Of a stretch of 8,126 nucleotides of DNA, positions 1 through 5,664 are shown in pieces; position 1 is the stretch's first letter, and each line of letters opens with the position of its first letter. Origin of the DNA: Betaproteobacteria bacterium (lineage in GTDB: Bacteria > Pseudomonadota > Gammaproteobacteria > Burkholderiales > SG8-41); assembly GCA_021732805.1 (NCBI GenBank), contig JAKFUJ010000068.1, positions 1-8,126 of the forward strand, in the 5' to 3' direction. The notes under the pieces were generated by a model that was not told the DNA's origin, searched no databases, and saw only the letters and a list, made by a program, of their open reading frames with translations. The position numbers and the translations under genes are program-made.

Positions 1-945
1 GTTGTCACATCAATCGTGGCGCCGGGGCTGGCGTCAGCGCAGACGAGTGATTTTCTGCCGGACCAGATACGCATCGTCGTGCCTTATGCCGCGGGCGGCG
101 GCACCGATGTCATCGTGCGTCTGGTAGCGAAAAACATGGCCGATGCCTGGAAAATCAATATCGTCGTCGATAACCGTGCCGGCGCCGGCGGCGTGGTTGG
201 TGCGCAGCATGCGTCCCAGCAAAAGCCTGACGGCCGCACCTTCATGGCCGTGGCCAGCGCGTTCGCGGTGCGTTCGGCGATAGACCGCAGCGTACCCTAT
301 GACGCAGTCAAGGATTTCGCGGGAGTTGGACAGATGGCGATTTCGCCAAGCTTCATGGTGGTATCGACCTCGTATGGCTTTAATTCGCTGAAAGACCTGA
401 TTGTCTACGCCAAAGCGCAGCCGGCTGGCGTGTTCTATACCTCCGCCGGAGTCGGCAGCACCGCGCACATGCACGCCGCCGCTGTCGCCTATCTGGCGGG
501 TATCAAGGCCGAGCATGTGCCCAACAAGGGGACGCCGCAGGCGGTCACTGAAGCAATGACCGGACGTGTTCTGTATGCGTTCGCGCCGGGACCCAATGCC
601 ATTCCGCTGGCGCGTGCCGGCAAACTGCAGATTCTGGTGACCACATCGCCTGCCGGTGCGCGTTTCCTGCCGGGCATTCCGAGCATCGCAGAGGCTGGTG
701 TCAAGGGTTACGAGGGCGACGACTGGTTCGGAGTGTATGCGCCGCGCGCCACATCGTTGTTTATTCGCGAGAAGTTTTCGAAGGAAATGGCTCGCGTCCT
801 GTCGTTGCCGGAAGTGCGCGAACGGTTGCAGAATCTGGGCGCGGAGCCGGTATCGAGCACGCCGCAGCAGTTTGAGAAAATGGCGAGCGAGTACATCGCC
901 CGTGCGCGCAAGCTCGGCGAGGCCATCGGTATCAAGGCCGAGTGA
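1..945 (+). CDS. Bug-family tripartite tricarboxylate transporter substrate-binding protein (5' end cut off)
   Basis: Periplasmic solute-binding protein that captures a small carboxylated ligand. The frame is open to the first base, and the first codons read VVTSIVAPGLASAQ, the end of a Sec signal peptide with an ASA|Q cleavage site. The true start therefore lies upstream of the window, and the internal GTG at 16 is probably not used. The mature part carries the family landmarks in order: a VVPYAAGGGTD ligand loop, NRAGAGGVVG, PDGRT, SAGVGSTAH, the HVP-x-KG loop, and a C-terminal KGYEGDDWFG segment. Only a few signal-peptide residues are missing. Where most relatives have HVPYKG this protein has HVPNKG, which may alter ligand contacts. 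No TctA/TctB-like membrane genes are visible, so it is an orphan binding protein here. A RidA-family gene follows after 55 bp on the same strand and may be cotranscribed. The family call is secure; the ligand is unknown. Confidence 0.93.
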   Translation, partial: VVTSIVAPGLASAQTSDFLPDQIRIVVPYAAGGGTDVIVRLVAKNMADAWKINIVVDNRAGAGGVVGAQHASQQKPDGRTFMAVASAFAVRSAIDRSVPYDAVKDFAGVGQMAISPSFMVVSTSYGFNSLKDLIVYAKAQPAGVFYTSAGVGSTAHMHAAAVAYLAGIKAEHVPNKGTPQAVTEAMTGRVLYAFAPGPNAIPLARAGKLQILVTTSPAGARFLPGIPSIAEAGVKGYEGDDWFGVYAPRATSLFIREKFSKEMARVLSLPEVRERLQNLGAEPVSSTPQQFEKMASEYIARARKLGEAIGIKAE

Positions 946-1000
946 CCGTCGCCGGTTGTTTTAACACGGATTTATCAATCGTCATTGAGGAGTTAGCGTC

Positions 1001-1474
1001 ATGCCGGTGATCGAAGCACGTTTGAAGCAATTGGGTTATGAATTACCGCCGCCGTTTGTCTTTCCGAACAATAATCGCACCGGCTGCACGCAGTCCGGCA
1101 GTCTGCTGCTGCTGTCCGGTCATGGCCTGGATCTGCCGCGGCTTCCCGGCGTGCGCCAGACCGGGAAGTTCGGCGTCGATATCTCGGTGGAAGAGGGTTA
1201 TGCCACGGCGCGTGCCGTCGCGCTGACCATGCTGGCGACGATCAAGGCGCACTGCGGTGATCTTGATCGGGTGCGGCGGGTGCTGCGGCTGTTCGGGATG
1301 TGCAACTGCACGCCGGATTTTGTCCGGCCGCCGCAGGTCATCGATGGCGCTTCCGATCTTTTTTTCGAACTGTGGGGGCCCGAGTTCGGCAGGCATGCCC
1401 GTTCTGCGGTGGGCCATGTTTCACTGCCGCGCGGCATCGCGGTCGAGATCAACGGCGAGTTCGAGATTGCCTGA
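1001..1474 (+). CDS. RidA (YjgF/YER057c/UK114) family protein
   Basis: 157-residue cytosolic protein of the RidA superfamily. Characterised members hydrolyse reactive enamine/imine intermediates to keto acids and ammonia. The ATG is preceded by GAGGAG (987-992) at 8-nt spacing, which fixes the start. The opening EARLKQLGYELP and the NGEFEIA ending match the somewhat longer RidA-like subgroup (about 150 residues against 128 for E. coli RidA). The C-terminal block ARSAVGHVSLPRG...VEINGE aligns with ARSCVEVARLPKD...IEIEA of E. coli RidA. This places Arg134 at the carboxylate-binding catalytic Arg105 and Glu149 at Glu120, so imine deaminase chemistry is plausible. It lies 55 bp after a Bug binding-protein gene on the same strand, which hints at a role in metabolising an imported nitrogen-containing compound; that is inference. 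The convergent exonuclease gene ends 45 bp downstream. Confidence 0.93.
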   Translation: MPVIEARLKQLGYELPPPFVFPNNNRTGCTQSGSLLLLSGHGLDLPRLPGVRQTGKFGVDISVEEGYATARAVALTMLATIKAHCGDLDRVRRVLRLFGMCNCTPDFVRPPQVIDGASDLFFELWGPEFGRHARSAVGHVSLPRGIAVEINGEFEIA

Positions 1475-1519
1475 GCGCTGCGTGCCGTTCAGCGCAGCAG
1501 GCCGGTAGCCGGCGAACGA

Positions 1520-2128
1520 TCAGCGCAAAATCCCCATTTCCTCGAATCTGAGATGCAGCTCGCGGCATACCCAGGCATCGGTCGCCGCGTAGATGATCTG
1601 CGCCGGGGTGAGCTGCGGCGCAGACCAGTTGGTCGTCTTTGCGCCCTTGGGGATGCGGTAACCCAGAAAAATCCCCGCGAGGTTGCGCACGCCGGTTTGT
1701 TCATAGCCGCGGCGCTTGGCGACAATGCCGAGATCAACGATGCTTTTTTCCACAAACGGGAATACCTGTTTCAGCGTGCGCAGGTCGTAGGCCAGAGCAA
1801 CACCGGACTTGGCGATGCCCGGCGCTTCCAGCATCTCGGCAAGCACGCTGTGGGTATCGGGGTAACGCAGCGGCAGAATGTAGACCATGCGCGCAGTAGC
1901 CACCTGAACAATGCTCGGCAGATAACTTTCACCTTTGCGGAAAGCGGGCCGGGTTTCGGTATCAAAGCCGACCGCGTGTTCGCTGCGGACGTCGGTGAGC
2001 GCCTCGAACAGCAGCGTCGGTGTATCGACAAACGTCACCGGCCCCTCGTAACGGCGCACCGGCAGGGTGTTGAGATCGTCGCGCGAGATCGCACGGGCGG
2101 TTTCGGGTTGCGGGCTGTTGGCATTCAT
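1520..2128 (-). CDS. RNase D-like DEDDy 3'-5' exonuclease, single domain
   Basis: 202-residue protein with one DEDDy exonuclease domain, expected to remove nucleotides from RNA or DNA 3' ends using two metal ions. All catalytic positions are visible: Exo I FDTET (Asp56, Glu58), Exo II in GVALAYDLRTL (Asp115), and Exo III YAATD (Tyr180, Asp184). The HRDC domains of full-length RNase D (about 375 residues in E. coli) are absent. It therefore belongs with the short RNase D/WRN-type exonucleases common in proteobacteria. The start is uncertain. An upstream ATG at 2155 would add nine residues (MPPVNLCTL), and neither ATG has a clear Shine-Dalgarno. I prefer 2128 because a -10-like GATAAT on this strand (2168-2173) would leave almost no leader for 2155. 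It is divergent from the amidase gene and convergent with the RidA gene, so it is probably monocistronic. Confidence 0.9.
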   Translation of the reverse strand: MNANSPQPETARAISRDDLNTLPVRRYEGPVTFVDTPTLLFEALTDVRSEHAVGFDTETRPAFRKGESYLPSIVQVATARMVYILPLRYPDTHSVLAEMLEAPGIAKSGVALAYDLRTLKQVFPFVEKSIVDLGIVAKRRGYEQTGVRNLAGIFLGYRIPKGAKTTNWSAPQLTPAQIIYAATDAWVCRELHLRFEEMGILR

Positions 2129-2141
2129 CAGGGTACAGAGG

Positions 2142-2190
2142 TTAACAGGTGGCATCGTGGTACAGTAATTATCTGTAGAGACGGCGGAGG
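2142..2190. promoter_or_regulatory. Divergent promoter region with inverted repeat TACAG-N7-CTGTA
   Basis: AT-rich island between the exonuclease and amidase genes. The plus strand has TTAACA (2142-2147) and AATTAT (2167-2172) with a long 19-bp spacer, followed by GGAGG (2186-2190) just before the amidase ATG. The minus strand has GATAAT (2168-2173) as a -10-like hexamer. A 5-bp-arm inverted repeat, TACAG (2161-2165) and CTGTA (2173-2177), overlaps both -10 candidates, so a bound protein there could affect both genes. The -35 matches are weak and the repeat is short, so this is a suggestion only. Confidence 0.35.
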
Positions 2191-2194
2191 CGGC

Positions 2195-2989
2195 ATGACG
2201 GCACAGATGATCCGGTGGCGCGGGGGATGGGCAGCGGCAATGCTACTGTTGTCCGCCTGCGCGCAGTTGCCGGTGTACACCATGCTGCCGGTGGATGTGC
2301 GGCCTTCGCCCAACATCGACGAACGGCGGCCGAATTATGTGATCATCCATCACACCAGCAACGATACCGCCGAGCGTGCGCTGGCAACGTTGACCAATCC
2401 CGCACGGAAAGTCAGCGCGCATTACCTGATCGCGCGTGACGGCCGGATCATTTATCTGGTGGATGAACTGAAGCGCGCCTGGCATGCCGGTGATTCGTAC
2501 TGGGGCGGCAATCGCGATCTCAATTCAGCGTCGATCGGCATCGAGCTCGACAACAACGGGCGCGAACCTTTTTCTGAAGTGCAGATTACGGCGTTGATTG
2601 CGTTGCTCGGCGATCTGAAAACACGCTGGAAGATTCCGGCGGCGAACGTGCTCGGGCACGGTGATGTCGCTCCGGGACGCAAGGTCGATCCGAGTGCGCT
2701 GTTTCCGTGGCAACGATTGGCTGCGGCGGGTTTCGGGCTATGGTGCGATCCGCCGTACGATATGGCGCCCGCCGGTGTGGACGATACGACGCTGCTTGCC
2801 GCGCTGGGTTATGAGGTGACGGTACCGTGGTCGGCCGTGGCGGCATTCAAGCGGCATTGGACGCCGGCGGACAAAATGACGGGCGAAAGCGTGACGGGCG
2901 ACAGCGTGACGGGCGACAGCTCGCAGGGATTGAGTGACGGGCAGCGCGGCATGCTGCAATGCCTGATCCGCAAGCAGCAGGCAGGGTAG
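2195..2989 (+). CDS. amiD: Lipoprotein N-acetylmuramoyl-L-alanine amidase, AmiD-like (Amidase_2)
   Basis: 264-residue zinc amidase predicted to cleave the MurNAc-L-Ala bond of peptidoglycan or anhydro-muropeptides. The N-terminus is a lipoprotein signal with lipobox LSAC (Cys22), so it should be membrane-anchored; Ala23-Gln24 after the Cys would be compatible with outer-membrane sorting. The catalytic set is complete by comparison with E. coli AmiD: His52 in VIIHHT, Glu117 in SIGIELDNNG, His155 in GHGDVAPGRKVDP, Lys163 and Asp165, with the same 10-residue His-Asp spacing. Residues 185-264 resemble the small helical C-terminal wall-binding domain of AmiD (LLAALGY, AFKRHW). That domain is interrupted by three tandem copies of (M/V)TG(E/D)S at 228-242. 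ATG 2195 follows GGAGG by 4 nt; the in-frame ATG at 2207 would still leave a signal peptide. The frame is also open upstream, but only as antisense of the exonuclease. A racemase-family gene follows after 57 bp. Confidence 0.92.
   Translation: MTAQMIRWRGGWAAAMLLLSACAQLPVYTMLPVDVRPSPNIDERRPNYVIIHHTSNDTAERALATLTNPARKVSAHYLIARDGRIIYLVDELKRAWHAGDSYWGGNRDLNSASIGIELDNNGREPFSEVQITALIALLGDLKTRWKIPAANVLGHGDVAPGRKVDPSALFPWQRLAAAGFGLWCDPPYDMAPAGVDDTTLLAALGYEVTVPWSAVAAFKRHWTPADKMTGESVTGDSVTGDSSQGLSDGQRGMLQCLIRKQQAG
2876..2920 (+). repeat. 15-bp tandem repeat, 3 copies, inside the amidase gene
   Basis: Three consecutive 15-bp units. Units 2 (2891-2905) and 3 (2906-2920) are identical, GTGACGGGCGACAGC. 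Unit 1 (2876-2890) differs at two positions, ATGACGGGCGAAAGC. The repeat is in frame and encodes MTGES-VTGDS-VTGDS in the loop before the last helix of the C-terminal domain. Because the unit is a multiple of three, copy-number change would lengthen or shorten the loop without breaking the gene. Confidence 0.95.
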
Positions 2990-3009
2990 GGTCGCGGTTG
3001 ATCACGCGC

Positions 3010-3044
3010 TAGAATGCAGCCACTGCGCGTTTCCCGAGGAGGAG
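3010..3044 (+). promoter_or_regulatory. Possible -10 element and strong ribosome binding site for the racemase-family gene
   Basis: TAGAAT (3010-3015) resembles a -10 hexamer, but no good -35 lies 16-18 bp upstream, so the gene may instead be read from the amidase transcript. GAGGAGGAG (3036-3044) is a strong Shine-Dalgarno. It decides the start at ATG 3047 over an in-frame ATG at 3014, which lies upstream of it. Confidence 0.35.
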
Positions 3045-3046
3045 TC

Positions 3047-3715
3047 ATGACGGTGAGGCTGGGGCTGATGGTGCCCGCCAACAACACGACGATGGAGCCG
3101 GAGCTGCTCGACTGGCTGCCCGGTTCGCAATGCCGCACGCTGCGCATTCCGCGCGGCAAAGGCCTGCTCGGCCCCGCGGAAATTCCGGCGTATGTGGCAC
3201 AGGCGCTGGAGCTGGCCAAAAATTACGACCCGGCGCAGACCGACATCGTGGCCTATGGCTGCACCGCTGCCGGATTCATCGGCGGGCCGGCGCGCGATGC
3301 TGAAATCCGGAACAACCTTGCTGCCATTACCGGGAAACCGGTGGTGACCACGGCAAGCGCGATGATCGCGGCGCTGCGCCACATCGGCGCCCAACGCATC
3401 GTCGTGGTGACGCCGTATCTCGATCCCGTCAACGAACGGCTGCGTGCCTATCTCGAACAGTCGGGGATCACGGTAATAAAACTCGCCAGTTTCAACGCGG
3501 AAACCACCGACGAGCTGGCCGCGATCACGCCGGAACAGATTGCAGCGCTGGCGCGCGAGACCATGACCGCGGAGGCTGATGCGCTGTTCATCGCCTGTTC
3601 GCAGTTGCCGACGCGCGACATCATGCCGCGGCTGGAGCGCGAATTCGGCAAACCGGTGTGGTCGTCGATCAAGGCCACGGCATGGCATGCTGAACAGGTG
3701 TTAGCAGGTTGTTGA
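3047..3715 (+). CDS. Asp/Glu racemase / maleate cis-trans isomerase family enzyme, 3' end rewritten by an inserted element
   Basis: 222-residue cytosolic enzyme of the superfamily that includes maleate isomerase, arylmalonate decarboxylase and Asp/Glu/hydantoin racemases. These use one or two cysteines for proton transfer next to a carboxylate. The opening GLMVPANNTTMEPE matches the maleate-isomerase-like N-terminus. Cys72 in AYGCTAAGF and Cys184 in FIACSQLPT occupy the two catalytic cysteine positions, and GAQRIVVVTPY is the typical second-half strand. It is slightly short for maleate isomerase (about 250 residues), so the exact reaction cannot be named. The last codons (LAGC, then TGA) come partly from the left end of the element at 3705-3844. 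Removing the element and one TTAG copy gives an ending of LAGKAAAAA and 227 residues. Both cysteines are upstream of the change, so activity is probably retained. A Bug gene follows, suggesting import plus conversion of one compound (inference). Confidence 0.88.
   Translation: MTVRLGLMVPANNTTMEPELLDWLPGSQCRTLRIPRGKGLLGPAEIPAYVAQALELAKNYDPAQTDIVAYGCTAAGFIGGPARDAEIRNNLAAITGKPVVTTASAMIAALRHIGAQRIVVVTPYLDPVNERLRAYLEQSGITVIKLASFNAETTDELAAITPEQIAALARETMTAEADALFIACSQLPTRDIMPRLEREFGKPVWSSIKATAWHAEQVLAGC
3700..3705 (+). repeat. Target-site duplication, left copy (GTTAGC, core TTAG)
   Basis: Identical to 3844-3849. The core TTAG abuts the left inverted repeat; the outer G and C also match the second copy but may belong to the element ends. 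Confidence 0.75.
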
Positions 3716-3719
3716 AAAA
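3705..3719 (+). repeat. Left terminal inverted repeat of the inserted element
   Basis: CAGGTTGTTGAAAAA. It supplies the TGA stop (3713-3715) of the upstream racemase-family gene. Confidence 0.82.
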
Positions 3720-3829
3720 GTGATGCGCGAGCGCGTGGGGAGCGCAGCGACCAAGCGCACACGCGTGCAAACCTTTGATTTTATGAGGGTTGAAAATCGA
3801 TCATGCCAAGTTGAAGCGATGTTCTGGAG

Positions 3830-3844
3830 TTTTTCAACACCCTG
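3830..3844 (-). repeat. Right terminal inverted repeat of the inserted element
   Basis: On the minus strand it reads CAGGGTGTTGAAAAA, one mismatch from the left repeat. Confidence 0.82.
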
Positions 3845-3849
3845 TTAGC
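3844..3849 (+). repeat. Target-site duplication, right copy (GTTAGC, core TTAG)
   Basis: Second copy of the direct repeat flanking the element. The bases that follow (3850-3874) are the stranded original end of the racemase-family gene: they encode GKAAAAA and a TGA stop in the restored frame. Confidence 0.75.
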
Positions 3850-3899
3850 GGGCAAGGCGGCCGCCGCAGCCTGAATATAAAAACCAGGGAGGAGCAACC

Positions 3900-4871
3900 A
3901 TGCGTTTCGTACTGAAAGCAGTGAGCGTTGCGGTGTTTGCAGTTCTTGCCTGTGCGGCAGCCGCGCAGAATTTTCCGAACAAGCCGGTGCGCATCGTTGT
4001 GCCGTTTCCGCCGGGCGGCGGCGTGGATATCGTCGCGCGCGTGGTCGGGCCGAAACTGTCGGCGCAGTATAGCCAGCAGGTGATCGTCGAGAACCGCGCC
4101 GGCGCGGCAGGCATCATCGGCACGGAATACACCGCGCGGGCAGCACCTGACGGTTATACCTGGGCCATTGCGACGCTGGGCAATCTTGCGGTGAACAAGC
4201 ATCTTTATTCGAAAATGGCGGTTGATCCGCTGAAAGACCTTGCCGCGGTGACGCAGGTGGTGGATGTGCATTTTGTGATGGTGGCGCATCCGTCATTGCC
4301 GGCGAAGACCGTGCCGCAACTGATTGCATTGGCGAAACGCCTGCCTCCCGGCGAGATCACGTTTGCCTCATCGGGTGCGGGCGGTGCGCCGCATCTCGGC
4401 GGCGAATTGTTCAACCGGCTGACCGGCGTGAAGCTCACGCATGTGCCGTACAAGGGCAGCGGCCCGAGTTTCACGGATCTGCTGGGCGGTCATGTGTCGC
4501 TGACCTTCGACAGCGTGCTGCAGTCGTTGCCGTATATCCGCGACAAAAAACTGGCGGCGCTGGGCGTGTTGGGTGCGAAGCGAGCTGCGGCGTTGCCTGA
4601 TGTGCCGACCATTGCCGAGCAGGGAGTCAAGGGTTACGAACTGACCAACTGGTTCGGACTGGTGGTGCCGTCAGCGACGCCGAAGGATCTGATTGCCCGC
4701 ATCCACGGCGACTTTACCAGGGTGCTGCAGGAGAAGGAGATTCGCGACAGGATTTCCGGCATGGGCGCCGACGTGGTGGCCAATTCGCCGGAGCAGTTTG
4801 CCGCGTTCTGGCGCAACGAGTCGGAAAAATGGGCGCGTGTGATCAAGGAGGCGGGGATTAAAGCTGAGTGA
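3900..4871 (+). CDS. Bug-family tripartite tricarboxylate transporter substrate-binding protein
   Basis: Complete 323-residue periplasmic solute-binding protein. The N-terminus is a signal peptide (basic MRFVLK, hydrophobic core to residue 18) with a likely cleavage after AAAA, before Gln23. VLAC at 15-18 is a poor lipobox. Family landmarks in order are VRIVVPFPPGGGVD (30-43), ENRAGAAGIIG, APDGYTW, SSGAGGAPH, THVPYKG with DLLGGHV, KGYELTNWFGLVVP, and a C-terminal helix ending AGIKAE. Length is typical of the family. The start follows GGGAGGAG (3887-3894) at 5-nt spacing. It is a second, clearly distinct paralogue of the Bug protein at the left edge; this one keeps the usual HVPYKG. Before the element inserted, it would have started 25 bp after the racemase-family stop, which argues for an operon and a shared substrate. 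Its stop codon lies inside the octamer hairpin. The ligand is unknown, and no TctA/B genes are in view. Confidence 0.95.
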   Translation: MRFVLKAVSVAVFAVLACAAAAQNFPNKPVRIVVPFPPGGGVDIVARVVGPKLSAQYSQQVIVENRAGAAGIIGTEYTARAAPDGYTWAIATLGNLAVNKHLYSKMAVDPLKDLAAVTQVVDVHFVMVAHPSLPAKTVPQLIALAKRLPPGEITFASSGAGGAPHLGGELFNRLTGVKLTHVPYKGSGPSFTDLLGGHVSLTFDSVLQSLPYIRDKKLAALGVLGAKRAAALPDVPTIAEQGVKGYELTNWFGLVVPSATPKDLIARIHGDFTRVLQEKEIRDRISGMGADVVANSPEQFAAFWRNESEKWARVIKEAGIKAE

Positions 4872-4940
4872 TGAATGAGAAGTGATGAATGCGGAGGGCA
4901 GGCAGAACCGTTTTTCGCTCATCACTCCTCGTTCATCACT
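4867..4940. repeat. Long imperfect inverted repeat made of four AGTGATGA octamers; possible bidirectional terminator
   Basis: The arms 4867-4888 and 4919-4940 pair over 22 bp with one T-G wobble (4876/4931) and one mismatch (4880/4927), leaving a 30-nt loop. Each arm holds two copies of AGTGATGA or its complement at exactly 14-bp spacing: 4867-4874 and 4881-4888 on plus, 4919-4926 and 4933-4940 on minus. It fills the space between two converging genes: the Bug stop (4869-4871) lies inside the first octamer, and the hydrolase stop begins at 4944. Its position suits a transcription stop or end-protecting stem in both directions. However, the only T-run (4911-4915) is in the loop, so it is not a classical intrinsic terminator. 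Confidence 0.7.
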
Positions 4941-4941
4941 G

Positions 4942-5637
4942 TCACTTTAGCGCCTTGAGCAGTCCCAGCGCTTTTTCCATCGACAACTTGCGCGTTTCGG
5001 CACTGTAGGCCGCGCCGCCGCCGGGCATCATGTAGCCGTGCTGGATGCCCGGAAACACATGCACTTCAAGATTGGATAATGCCCTGGCCTTGTCGAGATA
5101 AGCGGTGCGTACCTCGGGGGGCGCAGCATGATCCTCATCACCCCAGATCAGGCACACCGGTTTGACGAGGCCGTCGAATTCCTGGATGAAATCCATCATT
5201 TGCGTGCTGTGGCAGCCGATGCCGGCATCGTAGCCCAGACGCTTCGGGCCGAGTACAGCGTACGGGCCGCCGAAACAGAAACCCATCGCCACGGTCTTGC
5301 CGTTGTGCTGCGAAAATTTTTTAACCATCGCCAGCGTGTCGGCCATGTCGGCTTCGCCGGTTTTGATGACCGGCAGTCGCGGCTGCGAGCGTTTTCCGGT
5401 GCGTTCATCGCCGCGCACCAGCGGGCCGGGCACGGTGCGCCAGAACAGGTCCGGCGCCGCGGCGATATAACCCGCAGCGGCAAATTCATCGGCGATGTTC
5501 TGGATGTCGATGTCCACGCCGTGCACGGCCGAGGCCAGCACGATGGCGGGTGATTTATAGTTGCCTGCAGGCAGCGAGAGATAACAGTCGAACTCGCCGC
5601 CGCCGGAAGCGCTTACTTTGACGTGGTTGCCGGTCAT
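4942..5637 (-). CDS. Dienelactone hydrolase family protein
   Basis: 231-residue cytosolic alpha/beta hydrolase. Family members open lactones such as dienelactone in chlorocatechol breakdown, though many relatives have other ester substrates. The triad is visible: Cys121 in GFCFGG, Asp169 in WGDEDHAAPP and His200 in GIQHGYMMPG. The spacing is the same as Cys123-Asp171-His202 of the classical enzyme. Where that enzyme has QEIFG, whose Glu36 assists the cysteine, this protein reads SAVHG with Ala37. It is therefore probably not a standard clcD/tcbE-type dienelactone hydrolase. Length is typical. The start follows GGAGGA on the minus strand (5644-5649) at 6-nt spacing. It lies 27 bp downstream of the FKBP gene on the same strand, so the two are likely cotranscribed. 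No other chlorocatechol genes are nearby, so I give no gene symbol. Confidence 0.88.
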   Translation of the reverse strand: MTGNHVKVSASGGGEFDCYLSLPAGNYKSPAIVLASAVHGVDIDIQNIADEFAAAGYIAAAPDLFWRTVPGPLVRGDERTGKRSQPRLPVIKTGEADMADTLAMVKKFSQHNGKTVAMGFCFGGPYAVLGPKRLGYDAGIGCHSTQMMDFIQEFDGLVKPVCLIWGDEDHAAPPEVRTAYLDKARALSNLEVHVFPGIQHGYMMPGGGAAYSAETRKLSMEKALGLLKALK

Positions 5638-5664
5638 GGAATGTCCTCCAGAAATGCGGATTTT

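Larger units (their letters stand above)
3705..3844. mobile_element. MITE-like 140-bp inserted element, no coding capacity
   Basis: Its ends are 15-bp inverted repeats, CAGGTTGTTGAAAAA on the left and CAGGGTGTTGAAAAA read inward from the right, identical at 14 of 15 positions. TTAG lies immediately outside both ends (3701-3704 and 3845-3848), as expected of a target-site duplication. The repeat can be read as up to six bases, GTTAGC, which blurs the exact boundary by a base or two. The interior of about 110 bp is too short for a transposase and contains no convincing gene; it has an 8-bp stem with one wobble pair (3775-3782 with 3793-3800). Excision in silico restores an open frame for the upstream gene. 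This fits a miniature element moved by a transposase elsewhere. The TTAG target fits the YTAR pattern I recall for some IS5-family elements, but I cannot assign the family. Confidence 0.8.

Noticed and set aside
1475..1495. Intrinsic terminator after the RidA gene (GCGCTG / CAGCGC stem)
   Set aside because: The stem is only 6 bp with a 9-nt loop, and no T-run follows on either strand, so it is not convincing as a terminator.
2161..2177. LexA-type SOS box
   Set aside because: SOS boxes read CTGT-N8-ACAG; here the half-sites are in the opposite order with a 7-bp gap.
1553..2194. Long plus-strand open frame continuing 214 codons upstream of the amidase
   Set aside because: It is antisense to the exonuclease, which has all DEDDy motifs. 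The amidase has its own ribosome binding site and a lipoprotein signal beginning at 2195.
3014..3046. Earlier ATG (3014) for the racemase-family gene
   Set aside because: A strong GAGGAGGAG lies between it and ATG 3047, and the family-like N-terminus GLMVPANN starts just after 3047.
3448..3762. Minus-strand open frame spanning the racemase-family 3' end and the element
   Set aside because: It is low-complexity Ser/Ala antisense sequence with no motif, and the sense frame carries both catalytic cysteines.
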